A program made the translations under genes and the position numbers. From Hevea brasiliensis (lineage: Eukaryota > Streptophyta > Magnoliopsida > Malpighiales > Euphorbiaceae): 64,000 bases of DNA. Of this stretch, positions 1 to 11,004 are shown piece after piece (positions within the stretch are counted from its first letter, which is position 1; every line of letters starts with the position of its first letter). The stretch covers positions 51,421,250 through 51,485,249 of the forward strand of contig NC_079504.1 of the NCBI RefSeq assembly GCF_030052815.1, read 5' to 3'. The notes beneath the pieces are model-generated. The model made no database searches. It was not told where the DNA came from and saw only the letters and a list, made by a program, of their open reading frames with translations.

Positions 1-2196
1 ATTAATTCACCTTTTCCACTTGATTCCTTCACTAAAGTTGTTCTACACAACATGGGCAGTAGATAGGCAACAAGAAAACCAAGTTTTGGAGAGGTTTTGA
101 AGAATTTCCAAAGTGGTAAGTTTGTGTTTTTTATTATTGTTTAATTAAAATTTGTAAGGATGTTATGGGTGTTTGATTTATGGAGAGATTTTTGAGGTTT
201 GATGTTGAATGGAGAAGTGTACTTTTGGCAGCCATGGAAACACCTTGAAGACATTTTATTTGTGCTTGTAAATGGTGAATTAAAGGATTGATTAAATGTA
301 TATGGTGTAGGAAATTATTTGGGTGATGTATACTTAGTGTATGTGAATGTGTATTGAAATTTGAATGCTTGGAAATTATGGGAATGTAATGCATGAAATG
401 GCAGCCTATTTTGCTGAACCATAAGGATGTTATTTCATGTTTGGATTATAGAATATTAATGTTGAATTGTGTTGGTTATTATGGCAGTTTGGGTATGTGT
501 GTGATGGTGTGAAGTTGGACATGTAAAAGTGTTATGGTTAGGTGCTTGAATTATTATAAATTGAGTTTGACAAATTCTGCACTTTATGGTGTATGTTGAA
601 TGTAATTGTAAGCTGCCAAAATGACCTATAATATGTTGTGAACTATGTTTAGGTTATGGTATAAACCAGAATTAGCTTGAATGTTGAGTTTGGTAAGTGT
701 TAAAAGTGGTCTTTGATGTGTATAAAGGAAATGCAATAAGGCAGTTTGAGTTTTAGGCCTATAACTTTAAGTGTGTGGCTCCAATTGGTATGAGACCAAT
801 TGGAGGTGAGACTAGACACAAAATGTGCCAACTTTCATGAAGGAAGCATACCAAAATTCTGCTTGCAAGGTAGCTTGAAAAATGACCAAATCCGGATTAA
901 GTGCAAATAAGGCCTGAAAATTGACCATTTGGGCAGCAGTTAGTGTTTAGGCCATACCTCAATCAAAACAGGTCCAATTGACCTGAAATGTTGACCATGA
1001 ATAGTTAAGATTCATATCTACAAGTCTTATGAAGACACCAAAACCTAGAAAGGACCATAAGCAAGTCAAACAGCTTGCACAAGTTCGGGTCCAAAAACTG
1101 GCCGAACCAAAATTGACCTAAAATGACCTAAAGTGACCAATTTTGATGCAATTTGACTAGCAATAGTAAAATGACCATCACTTGGTCTACATAACTCAGA
1201 ATGACCTGAAATTTTTCCCCGCGTGCAATAAGATAAAAAATCTACAAGTTTGTAGTTTTGACCGAAACCCAAAAACCGAGAGAACTAGGTCGTCCGGCTA
1301 GGTCAAACTAGTATCCCGGAATCCAGCAATTTGCAAGAAAATGCAAGATACATGGAAATGAATTTGGTAACATGTACCAACCCTAAAAGACTATTGAATG
1401 TGACATATTAGTGACATTAAAACCGAATTTACCTAGAACACATCGAGGGTCGACATATTAGGTTGACTAAGGAAATAATAAAATTCGACAAATTAATTAT
1501 TGAACCTTATTCTTAGAGACAGTTTAAATGAGTACTGAAACACTTCAAATTGTATTTCTCAGTTAGCAAAGACTCAGGGAAGGGGAAGGAAACACTGAGT
1601 CAGAGCCAAGAAACAGTTATCAGAGGTTTGTGCACAACTAGTTTTTAATTCATTTTGTTTGAATATTTCATATGATTAAATGACATACTTTTCTTATGTA
1701 TTATGTTTAACAATCATTGGATTTAATTAAATGATTATTGAAAATTGTTATAGTATGTATGAATTTAGCTTTGTGAAATGGTATTTCCACAAGTATTAAG
1801 CATTGTGATGGATTGAATAAATTATGTTTTGGAAAATTGTGATAGAACATGTTTTGAATTGTGATGGTAATTTTCATGAAAAAATGCAAATTTATAATTT
1901 GAATTATGATGAGCATAAAAATTATTGGATATTAGAATTGAATTTGAATCGAATTATATTGTGATTTATGCTCACTAAAAGGATTATGATATTGTTTTAT
2001 ATCTCACTATAGATGCTTGACTAGGTTATTACCCGTCTCTCTCATTTGTTGAGAAGACAATGGAGTTAGTTGTGTTTTGATTACCATGGTATGTGCACAG
2101 GCTTAGATTTTCCTCTGATTTGAGGTTAGATCTAAGTTTATTTTATCGTTATAGCTCTTGCGGAAGATTCATTATTGTGATGGTACTGTGCATGAT

Positions 2197-2264
2197 GATT
2201 CGACCTCCCCGACCATAGGGAGTTAGAATTTGATTCGACCTCCCCGACCATAGGGAGTTAGAAT
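2197..2264 (+). repeat. 33-bp tandem duplication in TekB LTR
   Basis: Two adjacent copies, at 2197-2229 and 2232-2264, begin GATTCGACCTCCCCGACC and end GGGAGTTAGAAT. The same doublet sits at the corresponding place in the TekB LTRs near 47449-47515 and 62382-62450, and in diverged antisense form near 35745-35805. It is therefore an ancestral feature of the family. Confidence 0.85.
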
Positions 2265-2609
2265 CACATTGAATATGGCCCTTTCGGATTAGTCTTGCAT
2301 AATTAGTGAGATAAGAATGATTTTTGAGATACAACATGATTTTTGAGACGCATAATATTTTTGGATGGTAAAGAATTGTGATTTCAATTATGATTTATGT
2401 ATAATTGATTTTGTTGGAATTACCTAAATGGTTAGTTATGATTTGATAAATTGAATTTCATGATTGAAGTCATTTTATACAAATGATTCACATTATTGGA
2501 AATGAATATTTTGAGTTTTGGAATTTGATGAGTATTCAGATTTCCAAATTATTTACTATAAATTTTGTCAATGTATATTGTACTAGGTTTTAAATTATAG
2601 TTGCGCACC

Positions 2610-2650
2610 ACTGAGTTCACCACTCAGCGACAGCTTTGTATGCTGTCGCA
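2610..2650 (+). other. Paired stem-loops in TekB LTR
   Basis: Hairpin 1 pairs CTGAGT (2611-2616) with ACTCAG (2622-2627). Hairpin 2 follows directly, with 8-bp arms GCGACAGC (2627-2634) and GCTGTCGC (2642-2649) around the loop TTTGTAT. Both arms change in step in the related TekA and TekC LTRs, which suggests that an RNA or DNA structure is conserved. The role is unknown. Confidence 0.75.
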
Positions 2651-3257
2651 GGTAAGAAGAGCATAGAGCAGTGAGTAAGTTTCTTTGAAGACACTTTCAA
2701 ATCAGCTCTAGGTATATTATAGGTATACCCATGTACATAGGTTTTGACGTATGCATGTAATAATATGTATGTAAATTATTTGAGTAGTTGTATGAAAACT
2801 CTTGTAAAATATTTTGGTATGTAATTAAATGTAAATTATTGTAAATGTAAATTTGAGATTTCATTTACTTGAATAGTTTTGTAATATAAATTTTGAGTCT
2901 TATAATCAATGAAATATTTCTTCATGATGAGATTAGTTTGAAAATGAATTGATTGTGTATTGAGAATTGAATTGTGAATTGAAATAAAGTTTATTGGAGT
3001 TGTATTTGAGAAAACATATTGGGAGCATTTTCTTTTGCAGGATTGAAGAACTGTTTTCTCAAAATACAACCGGCACTTTGCCGAAAATTTGAAAAAAAAT
3101 TTATAACACCAGTTTTTAATCTATGACTTAAATTTCCCGAAAATTGTTTTAAAATCCCTTGTAGTATATTTAATGGATTATTAGTAGGAGAAGTACGGTA
3201 ATTGATTAGGTGTACTATAGGATCATGTTACATCTTACGGGGGAGTAGGGTGTGACA

Positions 3258-4426
3258 CTAGCTGCCTCAGGTTTACCGGGCTTCCTACCCCTTTGTGGTG
3301 CAGGAGCAGGTCTGTCAGTTTGTGTTGGAGCAACAGTAGTAGTCCTCTTCGGACAATTCTTGATCTTGTGTTCTATCGATCCACACCGTAAGCATGCACC
3401 AGTCACTCGCCAACATTCCCCCTTATGCCACTTCGGACAGTACTGACAAGCAAAAGATATAGGGGCTGGCCCCCTAAACACCGTCCCTAGAGAGCTACCC
3501 ATTATTGGTGTGGACTGGCCTCTCCTAGGTGTGAACTGTGGTCTGGGCCCCAGAGACTGACCTTAACCCTGTGGTGGTCCTGAACTCTGAGCAGGAGGAC
3601 CCTTACTCTTCTTGCTGGGAGCAGAAAATGTACTGGACTGACCTATACCCCTCTTCTGCTGTCTTTCCCTTCTACTTTGTTCATTGATTATGACCCTTTC
3701 CACTTTCGATGCTGCATCTACCAGTTTAGAAAAATCTATGATCTCCAGTGCTGTGATCATGACTTTGATGTTGTCATTGAGCCCTTCTCCAAACTGTCTG
3801 CACCTCTCTGCCTCTGTAGGGACTATCTCCCTCCCATACCGGCTCAATTTGACAAACTCACGCTAATACTCAGCCACTGACAATTGTCTCTGTCTCAAAC
3901 TGATAAATTCCCTTTTTCGCTCTTCTAAATACACTTTGTTAATATATTTCTTCCTGAACTCTGTGAGGAAGAATTCCCAGGTGATCCATTCAGGTTGCAC
4001 CTCACTGGTTACTATGTCCCACCACTGATATGCATCATCATGAAGTAGGGTTACAGCACCCACCAGGTTCTGCTCGGGGGTGCAATTTAACTGTTTCAAC
4101 ACTCTGATGGTTCTGTCCAACCAGTTTTCTACGGCCATTGGATTATCCTCCCTCTTCCCGAAGAAGTCCACAGCCCCATGCTTTCTAAATTTGTCCAGAT
4201 GAGATTTCTGTGGTACTAGTGGAGGTTGTGGCTGTGGTTGTGGTGGTGGAATTTCCCCCATCATTTACCAGTAAAACTCGATCATTTGTTAAAACAGTGC
4301 AAACTGAGGTTGGGTAGGTGCCTCAACTGCTGGTGGAGCAAATTCTACCCTGCCCCCAGATTCAACCCTTGGTGGAGCACGACTCTCCACCTCTTCCTCA
4401 ACTGCTCTCTGCGAAGCAGGATCCAT
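3258..4426 (-). pseudogene. gag: TekA gag, broken (Del/Tekay-type)
   Basis: This is a capsid/nucleocapsid gene of a Ty3/gypsy chromovirus-type element. A likely start is the ATG at 4426-4424 (MDPAS...), the same start context as at 52562 in the gag-only copy. Visible in order are a capsid core at about 4200-3860 (DAYQWWD, then LRQRQLSVAEY), its continuation at 3850-3563, and a paired zinc knuckle at about 3455-3345 (CQYCPKWHKGEC and a CLRCG...H...C unit). In-frame stops fall at about 4265-4290, at 3860 where the relative at 52636 has EYEKEF, and near 3560. The 3' end is cut by the TekB LTR. Apart from the stops the frame is largely continuous, which indicates modest decay. No protease or RT is present on this side. 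Confidence 0.88.
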
Positions 4427-4537
4427 ATCCTATTCAAAATAAGAAAACAAACAGATCTGCATCAGTGTCACCTCAACACTTACAAATGCAATGCAATGGT
4501 ATGCACTCTCTCTAGGCCTAGAAACGCCTAAACCAAT

Positions 4538-4549
4538 GCTCTGATACCA
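4538..4549 (-). other. Primer-binding site (initiator tRNA-Met)
   Basis: The minus strand reads TGGTATCAGAGC, five bases (TTTAG) after the LTR end GGTGTCACA. This is the usual plant PBS complementary to the 3' end of initiator tRNA-Met. Confidence 0.88.
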
Positions 4550-5218
4550 CTAAATGTGACACCCCTTACCCGTGTATAGTGTAGCCGAGCAAGTTACGCC
4601 ACTCAGTGTGCCAGAGCACCAATTTATATTTCTATTACAAATTATCCCTTTTAATTCATTTAATTTTCAATTTTGATAAATCTGAATTTATCTGCAAATT
4701 TTATAGAAAATCCGACAGAGTGCTGGCTATAAATTGGAAAAACAGTTCTTCTGAACCTGTTTAAAAACACTTACAAAATAATTTCCAAATCCAAACTCCA
4801 TTATACACATTCAAGTTAATCTCAAAATCTCAATCTCAAATCACAATGCTATTTTCAAAACTTTTCTGTTCACTTCAACATTTGAAGCATATTCACAAAT
4901 AATTCTCAACATTTCATTTTTTTAACATACATAATGCAGAAAACCTCAATAATATGAAATTTCATATATTTACATTAATACATAATTATAGGAGTTTATA
5001 GTTACAATCCACACTAATACAAAATGCAAAATATAAAAGGGCCACTTATAGTCCTAATGTCCTACCATATGCAGTGCAGATGTGAGGTGACTCTGAACTC
5101 CTGATGCAGCTCTGTAGGCTCACCCTGTCTGGTGTCTGCTGGGCTCCCCAGTTAGGTCTCCAGTACCTGCGCGTGGCAAAAGCGACGCGATAAGCAATTC
5201 TGCTTAGTGGTGACAATA

Positions 5219-5246
5219 TAAAATAAAATAAAATAAAATAAAATAA
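5219..5246 (+). repeat. (AAATA)n microsatellite
   Basis: About five copies of a TAAAA/AAATA pentamer inside the TekA LTR. Confidence 0.9.
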
Positions 5247-7103
5247 TTATGCAGAATGTATGATTTCATTTTTGGGTAGACTTAATTTCTGGTATTATTT
5301 GCAGTATTATTTACTTAAAATTTGGTAAGGTTTATTATCATTGCCCGAGTAATCCATATTAGTTGACTGGACTGGATAAATGAGTAAATCGGCACTGGGT
5401 ACTAAGTACCTCAGACCATTACACTATCGGTCACAATGTGTCTCCCGGTGTGCAACAGAACAACTAATAAGTTGTAATAATTATCAGGGTTAAAACCCAA
5501 GCATATCAACTCAAATAACATAGCCAAAGGCTATTATTTCACAGAATGGCATGGGAAAGCCATGAAACACAGAATGGCATGAAGCCATATGCAATACTGC
5601 TACCAGAACCCTATTGGCATACCAACCTATCCAAACCAATTTTGTTAGGTATACTAGGGCATTTTACACTTTTGAGTTTTACAATTGTTGAATTTCAAGT
5701 TTTGGTGTTACTATTCACTTCATTAGTCAAGCAAAATGTTGACTTTTGCATAGACAATAGGTACATTGGTTTTAATACTCCCAACATACCACATTTTGAA
5801 TTCAAAATTTGTTGGTATTGGTTGCCAATACCATTTCTAAGCTTAATGTTAATTGAGCAGAATTTTCAGTTTTCATACCTTATTTTTCTGTTCCATTGGT
5901 CATTTTTGCAGTGGGAATTTGGCAAAATAATCAACGAAAGTTGTTCCTTATTTTGTCTAGTTAAATTTCCTTTTCTGAATCACTCCATTTGGAGTTTTGT
6001 AGCTTAAGTTATGGTCCAAAAACCACAACTGGCCGGATTGAAATTTTTCCAGACTGACCATATCTACAGTGCAGTGAATAGTGACTACAACTCACTTGTT
6101 GGATAGGTTCTGGTCATAATTTGGGTTAGGTTCCTTCATGAAAGTTGTTGGTCTATATCTCATATTGTTGTTGGTAAAATTTCAGGTCAATTGGACCTTT
6201 CTACTTTATGTTATGGCCAAATGAACAATCAATCACTGTTCATTTGGTCATTCTGCAGAAACAGACTGTAGGTCACCCAGATTAAGGCAAGCTTTTGGTC
6301 CACTTGGTTTGGTCTTATGGGCATGGTTTCTTCACCAAAGTTCTGCCATTATGTGTCTAGTTTCATGTCCAATCGGCCTTGCACCAATTGAACCTCTACA
6401 TTTCATGTTATGGCTGCCCAAACCTGCTAGACTCATGTCCAATTCTGCAGGTCACCATGGGAAGCCACACCAACTGCAATTCTCACTAATCAAATCACCT
6501 CATTTCTTATTTACACATAACCAAATGGTAACTAATTGACCATTAAAACTCACTTTCATCATTACATGATCAAAGTCCCATTTTTCCACCCCAAACCCTA
6601 ACCCTAACATCTCAAACATTACCCCACATGCATTTTCACTTCATTTCATCAATCCACTTAGTAAATACAAGTTGTGGGCAGCCATGATAGTCTTTTAATT
6701 TCATTAAACTCAACACAATCAAACCCTAACTATGGCTACCAAAAATCTAGGGTTTACATACAAATGGTATTCAATAATTTTTTTTCTTTGTAATTTACAC
6801 TCATTCAAAGTGCTTAACATGAATTTAATGAAAAATTCATGGTTAGTTCACTAACCTTTAGGGAGTGAAGTTTTCCCACTTGCTAGATTTCTTTCTTTCC
6901 TTTTTCTTTTTGCTCTCAAATGAATCTCTAAGGTGTAAGAACACTTTTTTGTATTACTAGGTTAGAGTTTTGTGGTGTGGAAGCTAGGGAAAAATCAAGC
7001 TTTGAAAAGCTTGCAAATGGGTAACCATGGTGGATGTTCACGTCAAAGAAGAAAGAAGAAGAAGGAGTTCTGATTTTTCTTTCATTTTTCAGCCCATTTG
7101 TCT

Positions 7104-7113
7104 CTTTTATATA
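7104..7113 (-). promoter_or_regulatory. Probable TATA box of TekA LTR
   Basis: The minus strand reads TATATAAAAG, about 500 bp from the LTR start, where a Pol II promoter driving the element would be expected. This is inferred from motif and position only. Confidence 0.45.
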
Positions 7114-7614
7114 TGTTTATGCCATGTGTCAAGATTGGGTTGGTTGGAAGATTTTTAATGACATCATGATGATGTCATAATGCCATTTTCTTTCATTTTC
7201 TCTTCTTTTCTTGTCTAATTAATAGCAATTAAATTTTTAATAATATTTATTCATATTTTATGTTATATGAATTATTTATTTAACTAGACAAGTGGGCCCA
7301 AAAATCATCTCTGAAGACAAAATGACCAAAATGCCCTCCGTTTGGCTTAACGGGCCAAAATTGTCTTTACCGATTGAAAACTTTTTCTAAGTATTTTCTT
7401 GGCATTCTAATACCATAAGAACCTCAATGACCCTTCTCTAGAGTCCCAAGAATTATTTAAAAAATTTTCCTAATTTTTTTCTTATTAATTATTTGAGTTA
7501 ATTTTTGGTTCCTCACTTTAGTTTAAATATTTTTCCGAACGTTCTAGTTGTCTAGACCAACACTGGTCACTGGAACAGTAGACTGTACGGACTAGCTAAA
7601 ATGAGGATGTTACA

Positions 7615-8132
7615 TGTTCCATAAAAATGTTTTCTTTAATGTATCCATTGAGAAAAGCTGTTTTGGCATCCATCTGCCAAATCTCATAATCATAGTATGC
7701 AGTTATACCTTCCATCTGCCAAATCTCATAATCATAGTATGCAGCTATAGCTAATAGAATCCTAATTGATTTAAGCATGGCAATAGGCGAGAAAGTCACC
7801 TCATAGTCGATTCCTTACCTTTGGTGAAATCCTTTTGCTACTAGCCTTGCTTTATAGGTCTCTACCTTTCAATCAGAACCAATTTTCTTCTTGAAAATTC
7901 ATTTATTCCCTATAGGTGCAATACCTTCAGGTGGGTCAACAAGATCCCAAACTTAATTCTTATACATGGAATCAAATTTAGATTTCATAGCATTAATCCA
8001 TTTTGAAGAGTCTATGTCTGATATAGCTTCTTCATAAATAAGTGAATCATCTCCATGATTTACTTCTTCATGAGTAAACAACTCTTATTCATCTTCATGA
8101 AGAAAACTATATCTCATTGGTGGGTGAGATAT
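7615..8132 (-). pseudogene. pol: CopH pol fragment: IN-RT linker and N-terminal RT
   Basis: This is the remains of a Ty1/copia reverse transcriptase. The minus strand aligns with 26307-26775 of CopT and encodes, in order, the linker before RT (near 8130-7930), the KWAFKKK-type start of RT in decayed form, FSPIAMLKSIRILLA near 7795-7750, and QMDAKTAFLNGYI near 7680-7640. It carries catalytic motif A (the D of QMDAKTAFLNG). The YVDD motif and everything after it were separated by the TekA insertion at 7614. A 42-bp tandem duplication (7671-7754) repeats the codons for YYDYEIWQM. Several stops and frame changes lie in 7800-8130. It continues on the other side of the TekC insertion at 33175. Confidence 0.88.
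7671..7754 (-). repeat. 42-bp tandem duplication inside RT
   Basis: Two copies starting CATCTGCCAAATCTCATAAT at 7671 and 7713 duplicate 14 codons of RT in frame. The homologous sites at 26357 and 14158 have one copy, so the duplication is private to CopH. Confidence 0.88.
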
Positions 8133-11004
8133 TGACACACCTTACCCCTCTGTAAGGCATAATATGATCCCGTAGAATACCTAATGAACTACTGAACTTC
8201 ACCTACCAATAACTCATTAAGTACCCTACAAGGGATTTTAAAATAATTTTCTTATTTTTGATTAGTGGTGAGCATTCTCCAATAGGTATTTAAAACATTT
8301 AATTGAAATTAAAACTAGTTAATATTTTTGGTCCATTTTATTTTTCCGTAAATTTTTATAAAAATTTTGCCAGAGTTCCATTTGTATTTTGAGAAAATAG
8401 TTCTTCAAATACCTGTAAAAAGCACTTCCAATAATTTTTCTCAATCACTACTTCAATTTCGTAATCAATCTCAACCAATTTCTCAAGTCTCAAAATTTAA
8501 CAGTCAACATTTCTCAATTCCCAAAATTCAATAATCATTAAAATAATATCTATCAATCTCATTCAAATTAAAATAAAACATTTCCATTCATTAAAGACAA
8601 ATAATCTATATATACATAAATTTTATTACAACTTTATACAAACTTTGTACAAGCTGCTCAAGACCGAATTTACATGTCCATACATTTATGTGCAATACAT
8701 ATATCAAAAGAAATATTTACAGTCAGGATATAAATTATACCCGATAATTTCAAGCTGATAGATCCTCACACCTCAGCAGCTCAGTCTGCTGCTCCTCTAG
8801 TCTCTAAATCTGCGACAGCAATAAAAGCTATCACTGAGTACTAGGACTCAGTGGTGCACAACATACTAAAAGAATCTTTATGCAGAATTTAAATCACATT
8901 TATTCAAAAATTGAACTGAGCATGCGAGTTAAACACAAAACATGAATTATGAGATTTTATTCTAAATAATTTCATTTCGAAGTATCAAACACATTTCTTA
9001 AAACCCACAGTTAGATCATGCCATTCGAACAAATATAATCTCAATAGCCAGAGGCTAAGGAGAATCACATCACAAGACTAGCTAGCTCAAATATATGGAT
9101 ATCCATTCAAATCCTCTTCTACTGGCACACCTCAACACTTCTCCAGAGAAGGAATCAAAATTCGAAACTAATTACCCCCACTAGTCATGCTAGTGAGGTG
9201 TTCAAATATATGGTTATGACACTGTGGTTTCAAAACTTATCTTAACAATTTGCTAAACATTGCTATTTCAAATGTACACAATAATTTTCACAATTTAAAT
9301 CAAGACATCATAAATAATGTCACAAATAAACTTTCAACAATTCAAAGCAAAAGTAAGATACATATTTCATTCACTTTATCAAAGAATTTTAAAGCATAGT
9401 GATGTTGTGCACAAACCTCAAGCGAGTCGCCTCTTGGCCTTGACTCAGTTCCTCGGGTTCTTTCCTGGTATTCTTTTCAACTGAAACACACAATTTTACA
9501 GTGTTTCAGTACCATAACTTAGCATAAATCCAAAAATAAATTTAACTTAACTTTTTACCTAACTCTAACGTGCTAAACTCGACGTTCTTTGAAATTTTGT
9601 GTTTCGGGGTTACTATTCACTATACTATTCAAGTCAAATTGTTGACTTTTTAAAGCTTAATAGGTATGGGAATTCCAACTTCACCCACATACCACATTTT
9701 GGTCACTAAATTTGTTGGTTTTGGTTGTTTATTCAAATTCTAAGTATTTTAGGCAAATTTGATAAATTTTCAGTTTTGGTGTCTAAGGTTGCACTGTTCC
9801 ATTGGTCACTTTATTGTTGAAATTTGGCAAAACTTTCTTCACAGAAAATGTTCCCTATTGTCTTAAGTTTATTCTCCTTTTCAAATACTCCAATTGGAGT
9901 TTTGTAGCTCAAGTTATAGCCATTTGAACTATGGCTGCCAGATTGGACTTAACCCAGATTTTTGGGCAATTTTGGTTCTGGCAGTTTTGGGTCACCAACT
10001 TGGGGTGGCCAAATGACTTGGTTAATAGCATAATTTGGGTTTGTGTTCTGCATGAAAGTTTTAGGTCTATATCTCATCTAACCACTGGTAAAATTTCAGG
10101 TCATTTAGACCTTCCTAGCTCGAGTTATGGCATTTTGTCAGTTTGTACAGGACAGACTGTGATTTTCCAAGTTTGGTCAATTTGTTCACTAGGTTTTGGT
10201 CACTTTTTCGGCATGCTTCCTGAATGAAAATTGTGTCATTTAGTGTCTATTTTCATTCCCAATTGGTCTCATACCAATTAGATCTGTAAATTTTCATTTT
10301 TGATCCCTCAAAAGTAACTTGGTCATGCTGCCAGCAGCATGACAACACTCAATCCGAATTTGGTTTTAATTCAAACACTTCTAACACTCTTCATTAGGTC
10401 ACAAATGACCATTTCTCACTTCACATTAGGTCAAAGACATCATTTAGCACTTCCTCACATTTTTGTCACTAAACCCTAAGTCCAAAACCCTAATTCACAA
10501 ATTCTTGCATTTAGCTACTTTCAAAGCCTTAAACCATAATAACTCAACTACTTACGGTTCCTATACTCATTCAAATCCATCAAACCATGCAACTATGCCC
10601 CCATACGTAAGCTGGCCGAAATCTTTATGATCCATTATCTTAACATTTTGTTTCAACTTTCATCAAATTCCAACTTAATACAAGTATTTAATCATTAATA
10701 TAAAGAAAAATTTAAGGGATAAACACTACCCTTGCTTGGAGGGTTTCTAGGCTTTACTTTCTTCAAGTCTTTCTTCTTCTTTTTGCTCTCTAATGCTTCC
10801 TCAACATGTAAAGAGAATTTATAATATTGAGACTTTGTGAATTTATGGAAGTAAGTAAGGAAATTAAAGCTTTCTAATCCTTAAAAATGGTGGAACAAGT
10901 GAGTGAGAATGAAGAGAGAGATGGGACGACACAAGGATGAGGAAGATGAGTTGTTTCCTTTTTTTTTTTTTTTAATTTATGTCTTTTGCCTTTTGTCTTA
11001 TGGA
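8133..11004 (-). repeat. TekC LTR, 3' portion
   Basis: This is the distal 2.87 kb of the TekC LTR, cut at 11004 by CopT. It is AT-rich and non-coding, with a poly-T run at 10959-10973. GCCATAACT-type blocks occur in antisense near 9915 and 10135. An AAACCCTAA telo-box-like motif lies near 10493. Confidence 0.83.
8812..8853 (-). other. Paired stem-loops in TekC LTR
   Basis: On the minus strand hairpin 1 is CACTGAGT-CCTAGT-ACTCAGTG, an 8-bp stem. Hairpin 2 is GTGATAGC-loop-GCTGTCGC (8834-8827 and 8819-8812), where two C-G pairs of TekB are replaced by U-G wobbles. It lies in the same order and position as at 2610-2650. Confidence 0.7.

Larger units (their letters stand above)
1..3257 (+). mobile_element. 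TekB Ty3/gypsy LTR, right-hand part
   Basis: This is the 3' part of a TekB long terminal repeat; its left end lies outside the window. It matches the complete LTRs at 44850-48510 and 59436-63442 from about 60230 onward and ends in the same AGGGTGTGACA at 3257. What follows is minus-strand TekA gag, not a primer-binding site. The LTR is therefore either a solo LTR or the 3' LTR of a plus-strand element inserted into TekA gag. CTAGC at 3258-3262 would be the right target duplication, but the left copy is not visible. The LTR is AT-rich and non-coding. Confidence 0.88.
3258..7614 (-). mobile_element. TekA Ty3/gypsy element, 5' part (minus strand)
   Basis: Read on the minus strand this is a 5' LTR (7614 to 4555), a PBS (4549-4538) and the gag region down to 3258, where a TekB LTR replaces the rest. 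At 7614 the LTR start TGTAACATCC abuts copia RT sequence of CopH, so this element inserted into CopH pol. Its left end, and therefore its second target duplication, lies outside the window or was removed. gag has in-frame stops, so it is a dead copy. Confidence 0.9.
4555..7614 (-). repeat. TekA 5' LTR
   Basis: 3060-bp LTR. On the minus strand it starts TGTAACATCC at 7614 and ends GGGTAAGGGGTGTCACA at 4555. It is alignable with the LTRs at 49028-52439 and 53876-57287. Repeated GCCATAACT-type blocks occur in antisense near 6010, 6213 and 6413. The stem-loop pair lies at 5171-5207: GCGTGGC (5171-5177) and GCGACGC (5182-5188) flank AAAA, next to TAAGC/GCTTAG. Long open frames here, such as 5546-6007, are antisense chance frames. 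Confidence 0.9.

Noticed and set aside
5546..6007. 153-codon open frame as a gene
   Set aside because: It lies antisense inside a TekA LTR, has a low-complexity hydrophobic product with no motif, and is not open in the other TekA LTRs.
6590..6610. Interstitial telomere repeat
   Set aside because: Only two or three CCCTAA units, recurring at the same LTR position in other copies, so this is an LTR motif and not a telomere relic.
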